Positions 17,218 through 25,700 of a DNA stretch of 64,000 bases are shown here, piece by piece. The position numbers were made by a program, and so were the translations under genes. The notes below the pieces were generated by a model. That model did not search any database and was not told where the DNA came from. It saw nothing but the letters and a program-made list of their open reading frames with translations. Position 1 is the first letter of the stretch; every line of letters begins with the position of its first letter. The DNA is from Bacteroides sp. 51 (GTDB lineage: Bacteria > Bacteroidota > Bacteroidia > Bacteroidales > Bacteroidaceae), in contig NZ_QVMI01000014.1 of NCBI RefSeq assembly GCF_010500965.1, positions 1 through 64,000 on the forward strand, read 5' to 3'.

Positions 17218-18420
17218 TCATGCTCTTTTGGCCTTTTCCCAGGCTCCGGTTTTGTTTCCTTTACGCTTGCGTAGGTAGTTCATGCCTTTAAATACATTCA
17301 CGTTCATAAACAGGAAGTAGTAAGGAATGAACAGGAATTTGTTTTTAATTTGTTTGGTAGAGAGGTAGTACCCCCATAGTCCCAGAATATAAAACAGAAT
17401 CTGCATAACGAGCAGCGTACCATATATTACCGGCGATGCTCCCATCAGTAGAATCGCAATATTGAGCGGAAGCAATAAAAACAATAGGATAGGGGTGATT
17501 GACCAACGCAACACACGATGCGATACATACTGGAAACTCAATATACCGTAACGGAAGATATTAAGCAGCGGGCGGAGACGCCAGATGGATTGCAGCCCTC
17601 CGGCGGCAATACGTACTTTACGTTTTTCCTCTTCCTGCATATCGGCCGATCCGCTCTCTACGGCATAGGCGTTGGAACAGTAATCAATGATATATCCTTT
17701 CATCGTCATGCGCAGAGATAGGATGAAATCGTCCAATAGCGTGTCTGTTTCCATCTCTTCGAATAATTCCTTGCGAACGGCAAAAAGCTCACCGGCTGCT
17801 CCTACGGCAGAATACAGTCGGGCATCCAGATTCTTTAATGTCGATTCGTATTTCCAATAAATACCTTCGCCGCCTGCCGCTGCTCCATCTTTCGTTTGCA
17901 CGGCGATTCTCTTTTCGCCTGCCACACATCCCACTCTAGGGTTAGTGAAAGAAAGAACAATTTCGCGGATTGCCTCTTTGTTTACCATCGTATTGGCATC
18001 CGTAAAGACAACCAGCGGTGTGCTGACCAGACGCATTCCCCGGTTCATGGCCGCTGTTTTTCCCTGACGCGCAGGGTCGAAATGTACGGTGGCTTGTGGC
18101 CAACGGGTTTTTAAACGGTCGTTGGTTCCATCATTGCTACCGTCGGTAACCCAGACAATATGCAGTTTATCAGCAGGATAATCAAGCTCTATGCTGTTCT
18201 GCATCTTTTCGTCTACCACCAACTCTTCATTATAAGCAGTGATAAACAAAGTAACCTCGGGCAGGTCTTCATCCTTCGGCAGGCTACGCTTGATGGGTTT
18301 CCGGAACGCCTCTTTAACCTTTACCATGATGTATAGAAGTATCCCATAACCCAGATAAGTATAGAACACAATGAAAAGGCTGACCCAGAAAAGTATAATC
18401 AGGACTGTCGTCGTTGTCAT
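17218..18420 (-). CDS. Membrane glycosyltransferase family 2
   Basis: A 400-residue GT2 enzyme of the hyaluronan/cellulose synthase-like type, with one N-terminal membrane helix (about 5-32), a cytoplasmic GT-A domain and three or four C-terminal helices (about 295-375). Nucleotide-sugar motifs are TDGSNDGT (92-99) and TDAN (140-143), followed by the acceptor-side LLDDF. It may extend or transfer sugars at the membrane face. It overlaps the next upstream gene by four bases (ATGA), so the two are translationally coupled. It is the last glycosyltransferase of the locus. Confidence 0.9.
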   Translation of the reverse strand: MTTTTVLIILFWVSLFIVFYTYLGYGILLYIMVKVKEAFRKPIKRSLPKDEDLPEVTLFITAYNEELVVDEKMQNSIELDYPADKLHIVWVTDGSNDGTNDRLKTRWPQATVHFDPARQGKTAAMNRGMRLVSTPLVVFTDANTMVNKEAIREIVLSFTNPRVGCVAGEKRIAVQTKDGAAAGGEGIYWKYESTLKNLDARLYSAVGAAGELFAVRKELFEEMETDTLLDDFILSLRMTMKGYIIDYCSNAYAVESGSADMQEEEKRKVRIAAGGLQSIWRLRPLLNIFRYGILSFQYVSHRVLRWSITPILLFLLLPLNIAILLMGASPVIYGTLLVMQILFYILGLWGYYLSTKQIKNKFLFIPYYFLFMNVNVFKGMNYLRKRKGNKTGAWEKAKRA

Positions 18421-19274
18421 TTCTTCTTATTAATTAAGTTTGAATCTTCGTCTTCGTACTTCTCCTTTTTAGTGAACAACCCGCCAATGTTTCTGAGCCC
18501 TTTAAGTAAGCGGACTTTAAAGCTGTTGAATAATGAGCCATCGGCTCCTACGGTTCCATATCCGGTTACAGCCCGTGCTTTACGATTCCGGATGAAGGCT
18601 ATCTTACCATGCTTTTTCAGTCCCAAAGCCAGCGAACCATCTTCGCCCCGGATGATGTCTACACGGATACCGATCTCTTTGGCTAAATCGGCCCGGTAAG
18701 CAAATACCAATCCGCGGACACTCAATTCCGGCCGTTTGAAAGATTGCAGAAACAGTTGGGTATCGCGGGCAAATTCGTAGAACTTCAGCCCCAACCATGA
18801 GTGGTCCTTATCGGGGATATAACTCCACAACGAAGTTGCCGCTACATATCCCGGCTTTTCCATGGCATCGACCAGAATCTCTACATACTTGGGTGGATAC
18901 ATGGTATCGGAGTCAATATTAATATGGTATTTCCCACGCGCATGGTTCAATCCACAACGGCGGGCATACCCGCAACTATGCTGATACTCATTGTAGTAAG
19001 GTACGCCGGTAAGCTGGAATATCTCTTCGGTGCGGTCTTTGGAGTCATTGTTAACCCCTATAATTTCGACCGGATATTTGCACTGCATTTCGCTTAGCGA
19101 CCAAAGAGAGGCAAGAAGGTGCTTTTCTTCGTTATATCCAATGAGCGATACAGTAACCAAAGGTTTGTCACTTTGCAGCTTCTGTATTTTCTCGCGTACT
19201 TCATCAATAATCTCTTGCGGAACCTCGCTCAGAGGCTTCTCATAGACTTGCAGATACTTTGAATACCACTTCAT
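18417..19274 (-). CDS. Glycosyltransferase family 2
   Basis: A 285-residue soluble GT2 enzyme. The GT-A core shows VTVSLIGYNEE (40-50), GVNNDSKDRT (73-82) and the metal-binding DSDT (121-124). An acceptor acid may lie in IIRGEDGSLALG. There are no membrane helices. It is coupled by overlap to the membrane GT2 downstream and separated from the upstream gene by 66 bases holding a TTACGATT-type repeat. Donor and acceptor are unknown. Confidence 0.88.
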   Translation of the reverse strand: MKWYSKYLQVYEKPLSEVPQEIIDEVREKIQKLQSDKPLVTVSLIGYNEEKHLLASLWSLSEMQCKYPVEIIGVNNDSKDRTEEIFQLTGVPYYNEYQHSCGYARRCGLNHARGKYHINIDSDTMYPPKYVEILVDAMEKPGYVAATSLWSYIPDKDHSWLGLKFYEFARDTQLFLQSFKRPELSVRGLVFAYRADLAKEIGIRVDIIRGEDGSLALGLKKHGKIAFIRNRKARAVTGYGTVGADGSLFNSFKVRLLKGLRNIGGLFTKKEKYEDEDSNLINKKK

Positions 19275-19312
19275 ATATTTACGATTTGACGATTTACGAT
19301 TTAACGATTGGG
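19266..19312. repeat. TTACGATT-family repeat inside the polysaccharide locus
   Basis: TTTACGATTTGACGATTTACG and TTTAACGATTGGGATTAC resemble the words at 17.0, 7.46, 40.45 and 51.05 kb. The repeat lies at the 5' end of the downstream gene, immediately before its start codon on the minus strand. Confidence 0.55.
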
Positions 19313-19340
19313 ATTACAATGTTTAATCGTTGGTTAGATT

Positions 19341-20399
19341 TTATTTCTTATTTCTCCACTCTCTGTATTTCGTTATCAGTTGGAAATATACGCGAAGCGA
19401 AAACTTATTTATCGTGTAGGGCATATTTCCAAACCAATACAACAGTACGTTCAGCGTCCTGTATCGCCTGAACTTTAAGATCTCCTTTAAAGATAGCGGA
19501 TGCTTGAGCAACTCCTTTAACTCCTTGTCGGGCATCTTAAAGTCATACATGTTCTTTTTATCGAGAATAACGGCTACCGTATCTATGCACATAATAACTG
19601 TTTGAGTTACGCGTACATCAAAATACGGTTTATCCCTGTACATCGTACATTTCTCTTTGCACAGTTTCCGGATCTTGATATGCTCGGTTATCTCTTCGCG
19701 AGGAATCTTCTTTCTTTTATAATATTGGGAAACAGACCCCGTATGCTTAACATATATATAAGTGATGTCGGGGAGGAATATGGCTTTGCGGACATGAGGT
19801 ATCAGGTCGAAAGAGAAAGCAAAGTCTTCCCAATACCTGACCAGTTCGAACTTTATTTTATTTTCGCGCAAGAAATCTGTTGAGTACAGTACGTTCCAAA
19901 CAAAATACCGGAAACTCTGGCGAAGGCTTTTATAAGTAAATAACGCCAGCTCATCTTCTCCTTCAAAAATAAGGGGAGGTAGCGTGCGCAGACTATCAGA
20001 TTCATCCGTATCACCCCGCCACTCTTCTTTATAAGAGGCATAAACAACCTCCGAATCACTATCGGTAATCGCCTTATATAAAAGCTCTATACAGTCGGTG
20101 GTAAGTAAGTCATCTCCATCAAGAAGAAACAGATATTTGCTTTGCGTCTCATCCAGAATGGTATTCCGGGCTATGGCAGGACCAAAGTTTTGTTTCTGCT
20201 GAATAATACGCATGTCTTTCCCGCGGGGGTGTGTACGTTGCATTTCCAGAAGGATCTCCATAGAGCTATCGGTCGACTTGTCGTCGACGATCAGGAATTC
20301 AATGCTTTCGAATGTTTGAGCCAAAGCAGACAACATGGTTTCCCTGAGATAGGGAGCAGCATTGTAAACTGGGATACCTATGGTTACTTTATACATCAT
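19341..20399 (-). CDS. Glycosyltransferase family 2
   Basis: A 352-residue GT2 enzyme beginning YKVTIGIPVYNAAPYLRET, with FLIVDDKSTDSS (36-47) and metal-binding DGDD (94-97). The catalytic-base region is around RYWEDFAFSF. The C-terminal third is basic and may contact the membrane. It lies 31 bases after the GT4 gene upstream. Donor sugar and linkage cannot be read from the sequence. Confidence 0.88.
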   Translation of the reverse strand: MMYKVTIGIPVYNAAPYLRETMLSALAQTFESIEFLIVDDKSTDSSMEILLEMQRTHPRGKDMRIIQQKQNFGPAIARNTILDETQSKYLFLLDGDDLLTTDCIELLYKAITDSDSEVVYASYKEEWRGDTDESDSLRTLPPLIFEGEDELALFTYKSLRQSFRYFVWNVLYSTDFLRENKIKFELVRYWEDFAFSFDLIPHVRKAIFLPDITYIYVKHTGSVSQYYKRKKIPREEITEHIKIRKLCKEKCTMYRDKPYFDVRVTQTVIMCIDTVAVILDKKNMYDFKMPDKELKELLKHPLSLKEILKFRRYRTLNVLLYWFGNMPYTINKFSLRVYFQLITKYREWRNKK

Positions 20400-20430
20400 C
20401 TTTCCTTTCTATACTGGAAGTTACGGGTCG

Positions 20431-21591
20431 TTATTTTCTTGTTGTCGTAATTAAGCGCCGGAATAAAGCATCCCATTGCTTACCAATGTTTTCTATTCTA
20501 AAGCGTTCTACATCTATCCGGGCTTGTTCGCCCATTTTCTTACGTAACTCATTGTCTGTTATCAGAGCAGATATTTTTTCTGCAAGTTGTTCTACGTTGC
20601 CATTCTCAACGAGCAATCCGTCGATGCCATCATCTATAATATCACGCGGACCACTGGGGCAAGTGAAGGATACCGGAGGAACACCGCACGACATGGCTTC
20701 TACAATAACCATGCCAAACCCTTCGTAACGCGATGATAATACAAATATAGAACTTTCGCAGTATTTATCAATAATATTAGGCACTGCATGTTCCAGAATA
20801 CAGGTTTCTGTTAATCCAAGCCTATCAATCTGTGCCTGTAAGGGTTCACGTTCTCCTTCACCATATATGCGGAGCTTCCATGACGGATGGCGCTGGGCTA
20901 CATGTTGCCAGCTGTCAATCAGAATATCAAATCCTTTTTGATAGACATACCGCCCAACCGCAATGACTTCTTTATTCTCTGTAGTCGAGAATTTGTCGGG
21001 GAAGAAGGGTAGGGGGTTATGGATAACACTAATGTTGGATAATTCTGTCCATTTAGCTGCATCTTCCCTGGTAAGTACAACGAAGCTTGATAGTTTCTTA
21101 AGCTGCCGAACCAGTTGCCACATCCAGAATTTAGAGATGAATCTTTTGATTGGGTTCTTTCCCTCTTCATCCATCTCGCGGAAGTTTTCTCTGTTAATAT
21201 GTATCTCGCCCACTTTCATACTGCCATCTTTAATGGAGTTGATGAAGTTAATCTCTCTACGCAGCATAGACACGGCAATGTCAGGCCGTAGAGACATGAG
21301 GCACGCTGTCAGTTTCTTCTTATATTCGCGTTGTTTACGCAAATAGATAAAAAACTTTTTATGCAGGGGTTGATTCCATAACTCATTGAAGTTGACGTCC
21401 AGATGAATAATGTTTATTTTAGGCGACAACTCGTAATAGGGTTTCTTGTCTTTCTCATCGGTCAGGATGATATATACTTCATACCCTAACACATCGGCCA
21501 AATGATTGGCCTTTATGGTGAGCACACGCTCCATCCCTCCGGGAATATAGAGTGAAGGCAAGCAATAAGCTATTTTAATATTCTTACTCAT
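20431..21591 (-). CDS. Glycosyltransferase family 4 (GT-B fold)
   Basis: A 386-residue GT4 enzyme. The N-terminal domain starts IAYCLPSLYIPGGMERVL with the glycine-rich acceptor loop. The C-terminal donor domain shows VGRYVYQKGFDILIDSW, LRIYGEGEREPLQ, and the E-x7-E motif in SSRYEGFGMVIVEAMSCGVP. It overlaps the preceding gene by eight bases, indicating a tight operon. It probably adds a hexose to the lipid-linked repeat unit; the sugar is unknown. Confidence 0.9.
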   Translation of the reverse strand: MSKNIKIAYCLPSLYIPGGMERVLTIKANHLADVLGYEVYIILTDEKDKKPYYELSPKINIIHLDVNFNELWNQPLHKKFFIYLRKQREYKKKLTACLMSLRPDIAVSMLRREINFINSIKDGSMKVGEIHINRENFREMDEEGKNPIKRFISKFWMWQLVRQLKKLSSFVVLTREDAAKWTELSNISVIHNPLPFFPDKFSTTENKEVIAVGRYVYQKGFDILIDSWQHVAQRHPSWKLRIYGEGEREPLQAQIDRLGLTETCILEHAVPNIIDKYCESSIFVLSSRYEGFGMVIVEAMSCGVPPVSFTCPSGPRDIIDDGIDGLLVENGNVEQLAEKISALITDNELRKKMGEQARIDVERFRIENIGKQWDALFRRLITTTRK

Positions 21592-22708
21592 GGGCGAATG
21601 TGTTGTCGATTACGATTTGCATTTGTTCTTTCCAGGAAAGGTTCCGGATAGAATCTCTGATCTCAGTAGGCACCCACTGGCGGCTATGATAAAACTCAAT
21701 AAGTCTCTCAATATCTATGGGTTCTTCATTTGCCGGCATCTTTAATACATAGGGACGGGTGTCAAAATCACTGTCCATTTCGGAATATGTGAAAGGAATA
21801 CCGCGTGCGGCGTACTCCCTGTTCTTTAATGTCTTAATGTGGGTGATATGGCTCCGGTGTCTTCCCAGGCTTCCGATACCCATATCGGCATCATTAAATA
21901 GGCTATCGAGCTTTTCGCCATGTTGTGCACCATGCATAATGACATATTCTTCCAGCTGGTTTTCCTTAATGGGGACGACAACCTCCTGCACTTCCCGTTC
22001 CCCACTAGCATTACCAACAATATGGAAATAGACTTTGTAATCGCGTGCCGTTTTATAGTAATTGACTAATCCCTGAATGAGGCGGTCGAAGCCATGCCAG
22101 TAATGAATCTCGGCTACACCAATCAAATGAAGGGCGGCAGAAGTATCATTTACTTTTGTTTTCATCCGGATAGCAGAGAAGTCAATACCGTTGGATATGC
22201 GGATGGTATGTTGTCCGAATATGGTAGAGGCATTAGAGAATGTAACAATCGCATCCATTGTCTTAGCCATCCGGTGGCGGAAGCATTTATCGACAAACAA
22301 GTCCAGCTTCATTCTTGTAGTGATATACTCCTGGTCGTATGGATATGTAGGGATTTCCATAACAACTTTTGCACCTGTCTTCTTTAAAGCCTTTACGAAA
22401 TGTATAGTGAAAGGGTTGGCGTTATGGTAGGACCGGATGTAAATGAAATCTATCTTCTCCTTTGCGGCATACTCGACAATAGGGCTGAAACAAAACCTTT
22501 TCTTGATCTTGGCCCATGAACCGTTTCCGAAATCCTTCAGTGTATCGTCGTCAATCATCCATTTGCGATGTCCGTCCCGGTCTACATCATAATAGCAGGT
22601 TCTTACATCCAGTCCACACTCTTTTAAAGCGCTAACCTGGTAGCGGATCTTTTTGGAGATTCCGTTGGATTCTTCGAAACCATGAAAGATAAGAAATAAG
22701 GCTTTCAT
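21584..22708 (-). CDS. Glycosyltransferase, GT-B fold (GT4-like)
   Basis: A 374-residue protein starting ALFLIFHGFEESNGISKKIRYQ, with a recognisable GT-B acceptor-domain layout (FIYIRSYHNANPFTIHFVKAL) and a donor-side segment HLIGVAEIHYWHGFDRLIQG and VYFHIVGNASGERE. The usual E-x7-E is replaced by a weaker ADMGIGSLGRHR...KNREYAARGIPF arrangement, so it belongs to a divergent branch. It starts one base after the stop of the upstream GT2 and overlaps the downstream GT4. Confidence 0.8.
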   Translation of the reverse strand: MKALFLIFHGFEESNGISKKIRYQVSALKECGLDVRTCYYDVDRDGHRKWMIDDDTLKDFGNGSWAKIKKRFCFSPIVEYAAKEKIDFIYIRSYHNANPFTIHFVKALKKTGAKVVMEIPTYPYDQEYITTRMKLDLFVDKCFRHRMAKTMDAIVTFSNASTIFGQHTIRISNGIDFSAIRMKTKVNDTSAALHLIGVAEIHYWHGFDRLIQGLVNYYKTARDYKVYFHIVGNASGEREVQEVVVPIKENQLEEYVIMHGAQHGEKLDSLFNDADMGIGSLGRHRSHITHIKTLKNREYAARGIPFTYSEMDSDFDTRPYVLKMPANEEPIDIERLIEFYHSRQWVPTEIRDSIRNLSWKEQMQIVIDNTFAHE

Positions 22709-22709
22709 T

Positions 22710-23654
22710 TTAATTCCTTTTTATGGGTATATAGGATTTAAACAATAACGTCATAAGAGTTCGGGTGGTAATATACCTCCTGTATTGGGTCATGCAAATA
22801 TGGAATAAGTATATGCGTTTTGTTTTGGATAGCATATGCCCCTTCCACATGGCTGCATTCAACATCTGCGTAAGGAAGAAATCTATGGTCCTCTTGATTT
22901 GTTTACTGGCTCCCTTGCGCAGTTTTCTAATTTCCTCTGCAACAGTCAGATAACCACGCATGTTTTTCCACCGGAACATTTGCGTCATCGTAGAGTTCTG
23001 GCGGATTCTTCTGATAAAGAAGGCACGGTGAATGGCCATCGTACGTTCGGCACATAAATAAAGCTTGAATGTAAATAACTCGTCCTCGTGTATGATTCCC
23101 GGATAGAAGTCCAATGGAATGTTATTAAAGAAATCTGCCCGGATGACACTCAGACAAGGAGAGGCGCTATATACATGCCGGGATAGCAATATGTTTAAAA
23201 CCTCCGGTCCTGTATATACCTGTCGTTCGTCGGTAGCTTCTGTTCTGCTATAGTTAAGGCCCATGTTGATTTGTCCTTTAGACTGGAGAATGCTGGCATC
23301 GAAAAATACAAAGTCCAGTTTGTTAGATTCGCACTTATTAAAGCAGATTTCTAACGCATCGGGTTCTAACAGGTCGTCGCTATCCATGAAGTAGAGGTAT
23401 GTGCCCGAGGCATATTCTACCCCGTGGTTCCTGGCTACAGATTGTCCCTGGTTTTCTTGATTATAAACTTGTATTCGATGATCCTCCCGAGCCAATCCCT
23501 CCATGATTTCCTGGCTGCGATCTGTAGAACCATCGTTTATGAGGATAATTTCAATATCCTCTAAGGTTTGTTGCATAATACTTTCTACGGCTTGCGCAAC
23601 GTATTCTTCAGTATTATATACAGGTATAATGACGCTAATCTTAGGGTTACCCAT
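22710..23654 (-). CDS. Glycosyltransferase family 2
   Basis: A 314-residue GT2 enzyme with the family start KISVIIPVYNTEEYVAQAVE, LINDGSTDRSQEI (38-50), and metal-binding DSDD (91-94). The HEDELFTFKLYLCA segment supplies the ED acceptor motif. It overlaps the upstream GT4 by eight bases. The C-terminus is helical and basic without a clear membrane span. Sugar specificity is unknown. Confidence 0.9.
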   Translation of the reverse strand: MGNPKISVIIPVYNTEEYVAQAVESIMQQTLEDIEIILINDGSTDRSQEIMEGLAREDHRIQVYNQENQGQSVARNHGVEYASGTYLYFMDSDDLLEPDALEICFNKCESNKLDFVFFDASILQSKGQINMGLNYSRTEATDERQVYTGPEVLNILLSRHVYSASPCLSVIRADFFNNIPLDFYPGIIHEDELFTFKLYLCAERTMAIHRAFFIRRIRQNSTMTQMFRWKNMRGYLTVAEEIRKLRKGASKQIKRTIDFFLTQMLNAAMWKGHMLSKTKRIYLFHICMTQYRRYITTRTLMTLLFKSYIPIKRN

Positions 23655-24774
23655 GATTTTGTATAACTTCTCTATATATATTTAATAAAGATTCGGCGCT
23701 TTTTCTCCATGAAAAGAGTTTAACGCGCTCCAGTCCATAGTCTACTTGTTGTTGGTATAGTGCTTTATCGTTTTCCAGCAAAAGAATCTTATTGGCAATG
23801 TCTTCTACGGAATATGGATCGACCAACAGAGCACCGCTACCGGCAACTTCCGGCATAGCAGAAGTATTTCCTGCAATAATAGGAGTACCACATGCCATTG
23901 CTTCTAACTGTGGGATGCCAAAGCTTTCCCGTAAAGACGGATAAAGAAAAGCAAATGCATCGTTGTATAAAGCTACTAAGTCTTTATTATATATATAACC
24001 CGGGAAACTAAGATAAGGTTTAATATCTTCTATGTTTTCTTGTTTCAAAATGTCATCAATGAAATCTTCCTTCAAATCGGCTATCAGGAGCGGGCGTTTG
24101 AAGTCCGACTTTGCAAGGTATAGGCTATACGCTTTCAATACTCTTGGGGCATTTTTCTTGGGGTCGGTATTGCCCAGAAAGAATAAGTAATCATCTGCAT
24201 TGATATACTTCTTTGTAATCTCCGGCTGTGGAGGCTGCGGAGAGAAATGTGTGTTATATCCGTTATATACGGCTGTAACCTGCGATTCGGGCAACTGTAA
24301 AGCTTTGCAGATGCGATCTTTTTCGAAATGCGATACAGTGATGATCTTCTTGCATTTAGGTAGAATACGTGGTACTACCAGCCTTCTGTAATGCCAGCCC
24401 ATTTCCTGGTACCAGGATTTACTACTTGATTGTCTTTTTTCTAAAAAGATGATGTCGTGTAGGGTTAGTACTAAAGGTACAGGAGTATTGATTGGGGCCG
24501 TATTGCTGGTACAATGCAATAAATCGGGTTTAATACGTTTTACGGCATTAGGTAGCCCGACTTGTTCCCACAGTGGGTAAGAAGGGTATTTAACCTCTAT
24601 GATATGCATATTGTCCGATTCCTCCAAACAATGGTCTTCACCCGGACTTACAAAGATGAAGTATTCATTATCCTTGTCGAATTTTTGTAGCTCCCGGATT
24701 GTTTCCAAGGCAACAAAATCCATCCCATGCTTATTTACTCTAAATATGCGTTGGGCTTCAATACCTATTTTCAT
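23647..24774 (-). CDS. Glycosyltransferase family 4, mannosyltransferase-like
   Basis: A 375-residue GT4 enzyme starting KIGIEAQRIFRVNKHGMD, a start typical of the WbaZ/MtfB mannosyltransferase-like branch. Donor-domain motifs are DYLFFLGNTDPKKNAPRVL, LSFPGYIYNKDLVALYN, and E-x7-E in SLRESFGIPQLEAMACGTP. It overlaps both neighbours (eight bases downstream, four upstream). Mannose or a similar hexose is a reasonable guess but not shown. Confidence 0.9.
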   Translation of the reverse strand: MKIGIEAQRIFRVNKHGMDFVALETIRELQKFDKDNEYFIFVSPGEDHCLEESDNMHIIEVKYPSYPLWEQVGLPNAVKRIKPDLLHCTSNTAPINTPVPLVLTLHDIIFLEKRQSSSKSWYQEMGWHYRRLVVPRILPKCKKIITVSHFEKDRICKALQLPESQVTAVYNGYNTHFSPQPPQPEITKKYINADDYLFFLGNTDPKKNAPRVLKAYSLYLAKSDFKRPLLIADLKEDFIDDILKQENIEDIKPYLSFPGYIYNKDLVALYNDAFAFLYPSLRESFGIPQLEAMACGTPIIAGNTSAMPEVAGSGALLVDPYSVEDIANKILLLENDKALYQQQVDYGLERVKLFSWRKSAESLLNIYREVIQNHG

Positions 24775-25661
24775 ATTGTTTTGTTTGGTAAAGTAATAAA
24801 AGCATTTATACCTGTAAATGTTGCAGAGATCAGGTCAAAACGACCTTTAATAGCATATAATAAAGTGTTTTTAATAACAGGTATTGTTGTTTGATATATA
24901 ATAGATAACCACTTGTCTGATCCCTTTAAATTTCTCCAGGCATAAAGCAGCCTGTTACGTGTTAGATAAAATGTGCGCAGCTTGCTTAATTGCCCTGTGC
25001 TTTGACTCTCTTTATGATATACCGTCCATTCCGGATCGTACCACAAGGTATATCCTGCCCGGGTCATTTGTGAAGACCAGTCCAGTTCCTCATAATACAA
25101 AAAGTATATATCCGGCATAAGGCCAACCTTATTAATCGCTTCCCGCTTAATCATCATTGCTGCTCCGTGCAGATAAGGGGTGATAATCGGCTCGTTGAAG
25201 CGTTCGCTATCTGCTTCATTAAATCCGATCAGGTTGTTGCGTAAGGTGATAGAGGAGAGGGGAGTGTATCCTGCAAACTGAATATGTTGAGGAGGAAATG
25301 CAAACTTAATCTTGGGTGATACTCCTGCTATTTGCGAATCGCTTTCCAGTCTTTCTATCAGATAGGATATCCTGTCGTCAGTGACGTATGTATCGTTGTT
25401 GATCAGGAATATGTATTTGCCACCAGCCTTCTTTATTCCCAGGTTATTCCCACCCGAGAACCCCAAGTTATCTATACTCCGTATCGTTATGATGTCAGGA
25501 TACTTTCTTTGTAGGAGCAACGCTTCATTCTTGGATGAGGCATTATCTACTACAATAATCTCAAAAGTAACAGAAGTTATTTTTGATTGTAACGAGTCTA
25601 TTAATTCACATGTGTCTTTAAACCCGTTATAGTTGATAGTAATGAAAGATACAAGGGGCAT
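24771..25661 (-). CDS. Glycosyltransferase family 2, rhamnosyltransferase-like
   Basis: A 296-residue GT2 enzyme of the branch often annotated as rhamnosyltransferase: VSFITINYNGFKDTCELIDS, IVVDNASS (37-43), NLGFSGGNNLGIKKA, metal-binding INND (87-90), HGAAMMIKREAI and YYEELDWSSQ. These match the WbbL-like group, which transfers dTDP-rhamnose, but no dTDP-rhamnose synthesis genes are in the window. It overlaps the downstream GT4 by four bases and follows the polymerase gene after 39 bases. Confidence 0.9.
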   Translation of the reverse strand: MPLVSFITINYNGFKDTCELIDSLQSKITSVTFEIIVVDNASSKNEALLLQRKYPDIITIRSIDNLGFSGGNNLGIKKAGGKYIFLINNDTYVTDDRISYLIERLESDSQIAGVSPKIKFAFPPQHIQFAGYTPLSSITLRNNLIGFNEADSERFNEPIITPYLHGAAMMIKREAINKVGLMPDIYFLYYEELDWSSQMTRAGYTLWYDPEWTVYHKESQSTGQLSKLRTFYLTRNRLLYAWRNLKGSDKWLSIIYQTTIPVIKNTLLYAIKGRFDLISATFTGINAFITLPNKTI

Positions 25662-25700
25662 CTTGACTGCTTTTTTGTTGCTTGGTCTTTTTTTTGTTGC

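Noticed and set aside
18417-25661. Genomic island boundaries such as integrase or direct-repeat attachment sites around the glycan locus
   Set aside because: No integrase, tRNA or long direct repeat flanks were visible; the flanks are the repeat at 17.0 kb and the nqr operon.
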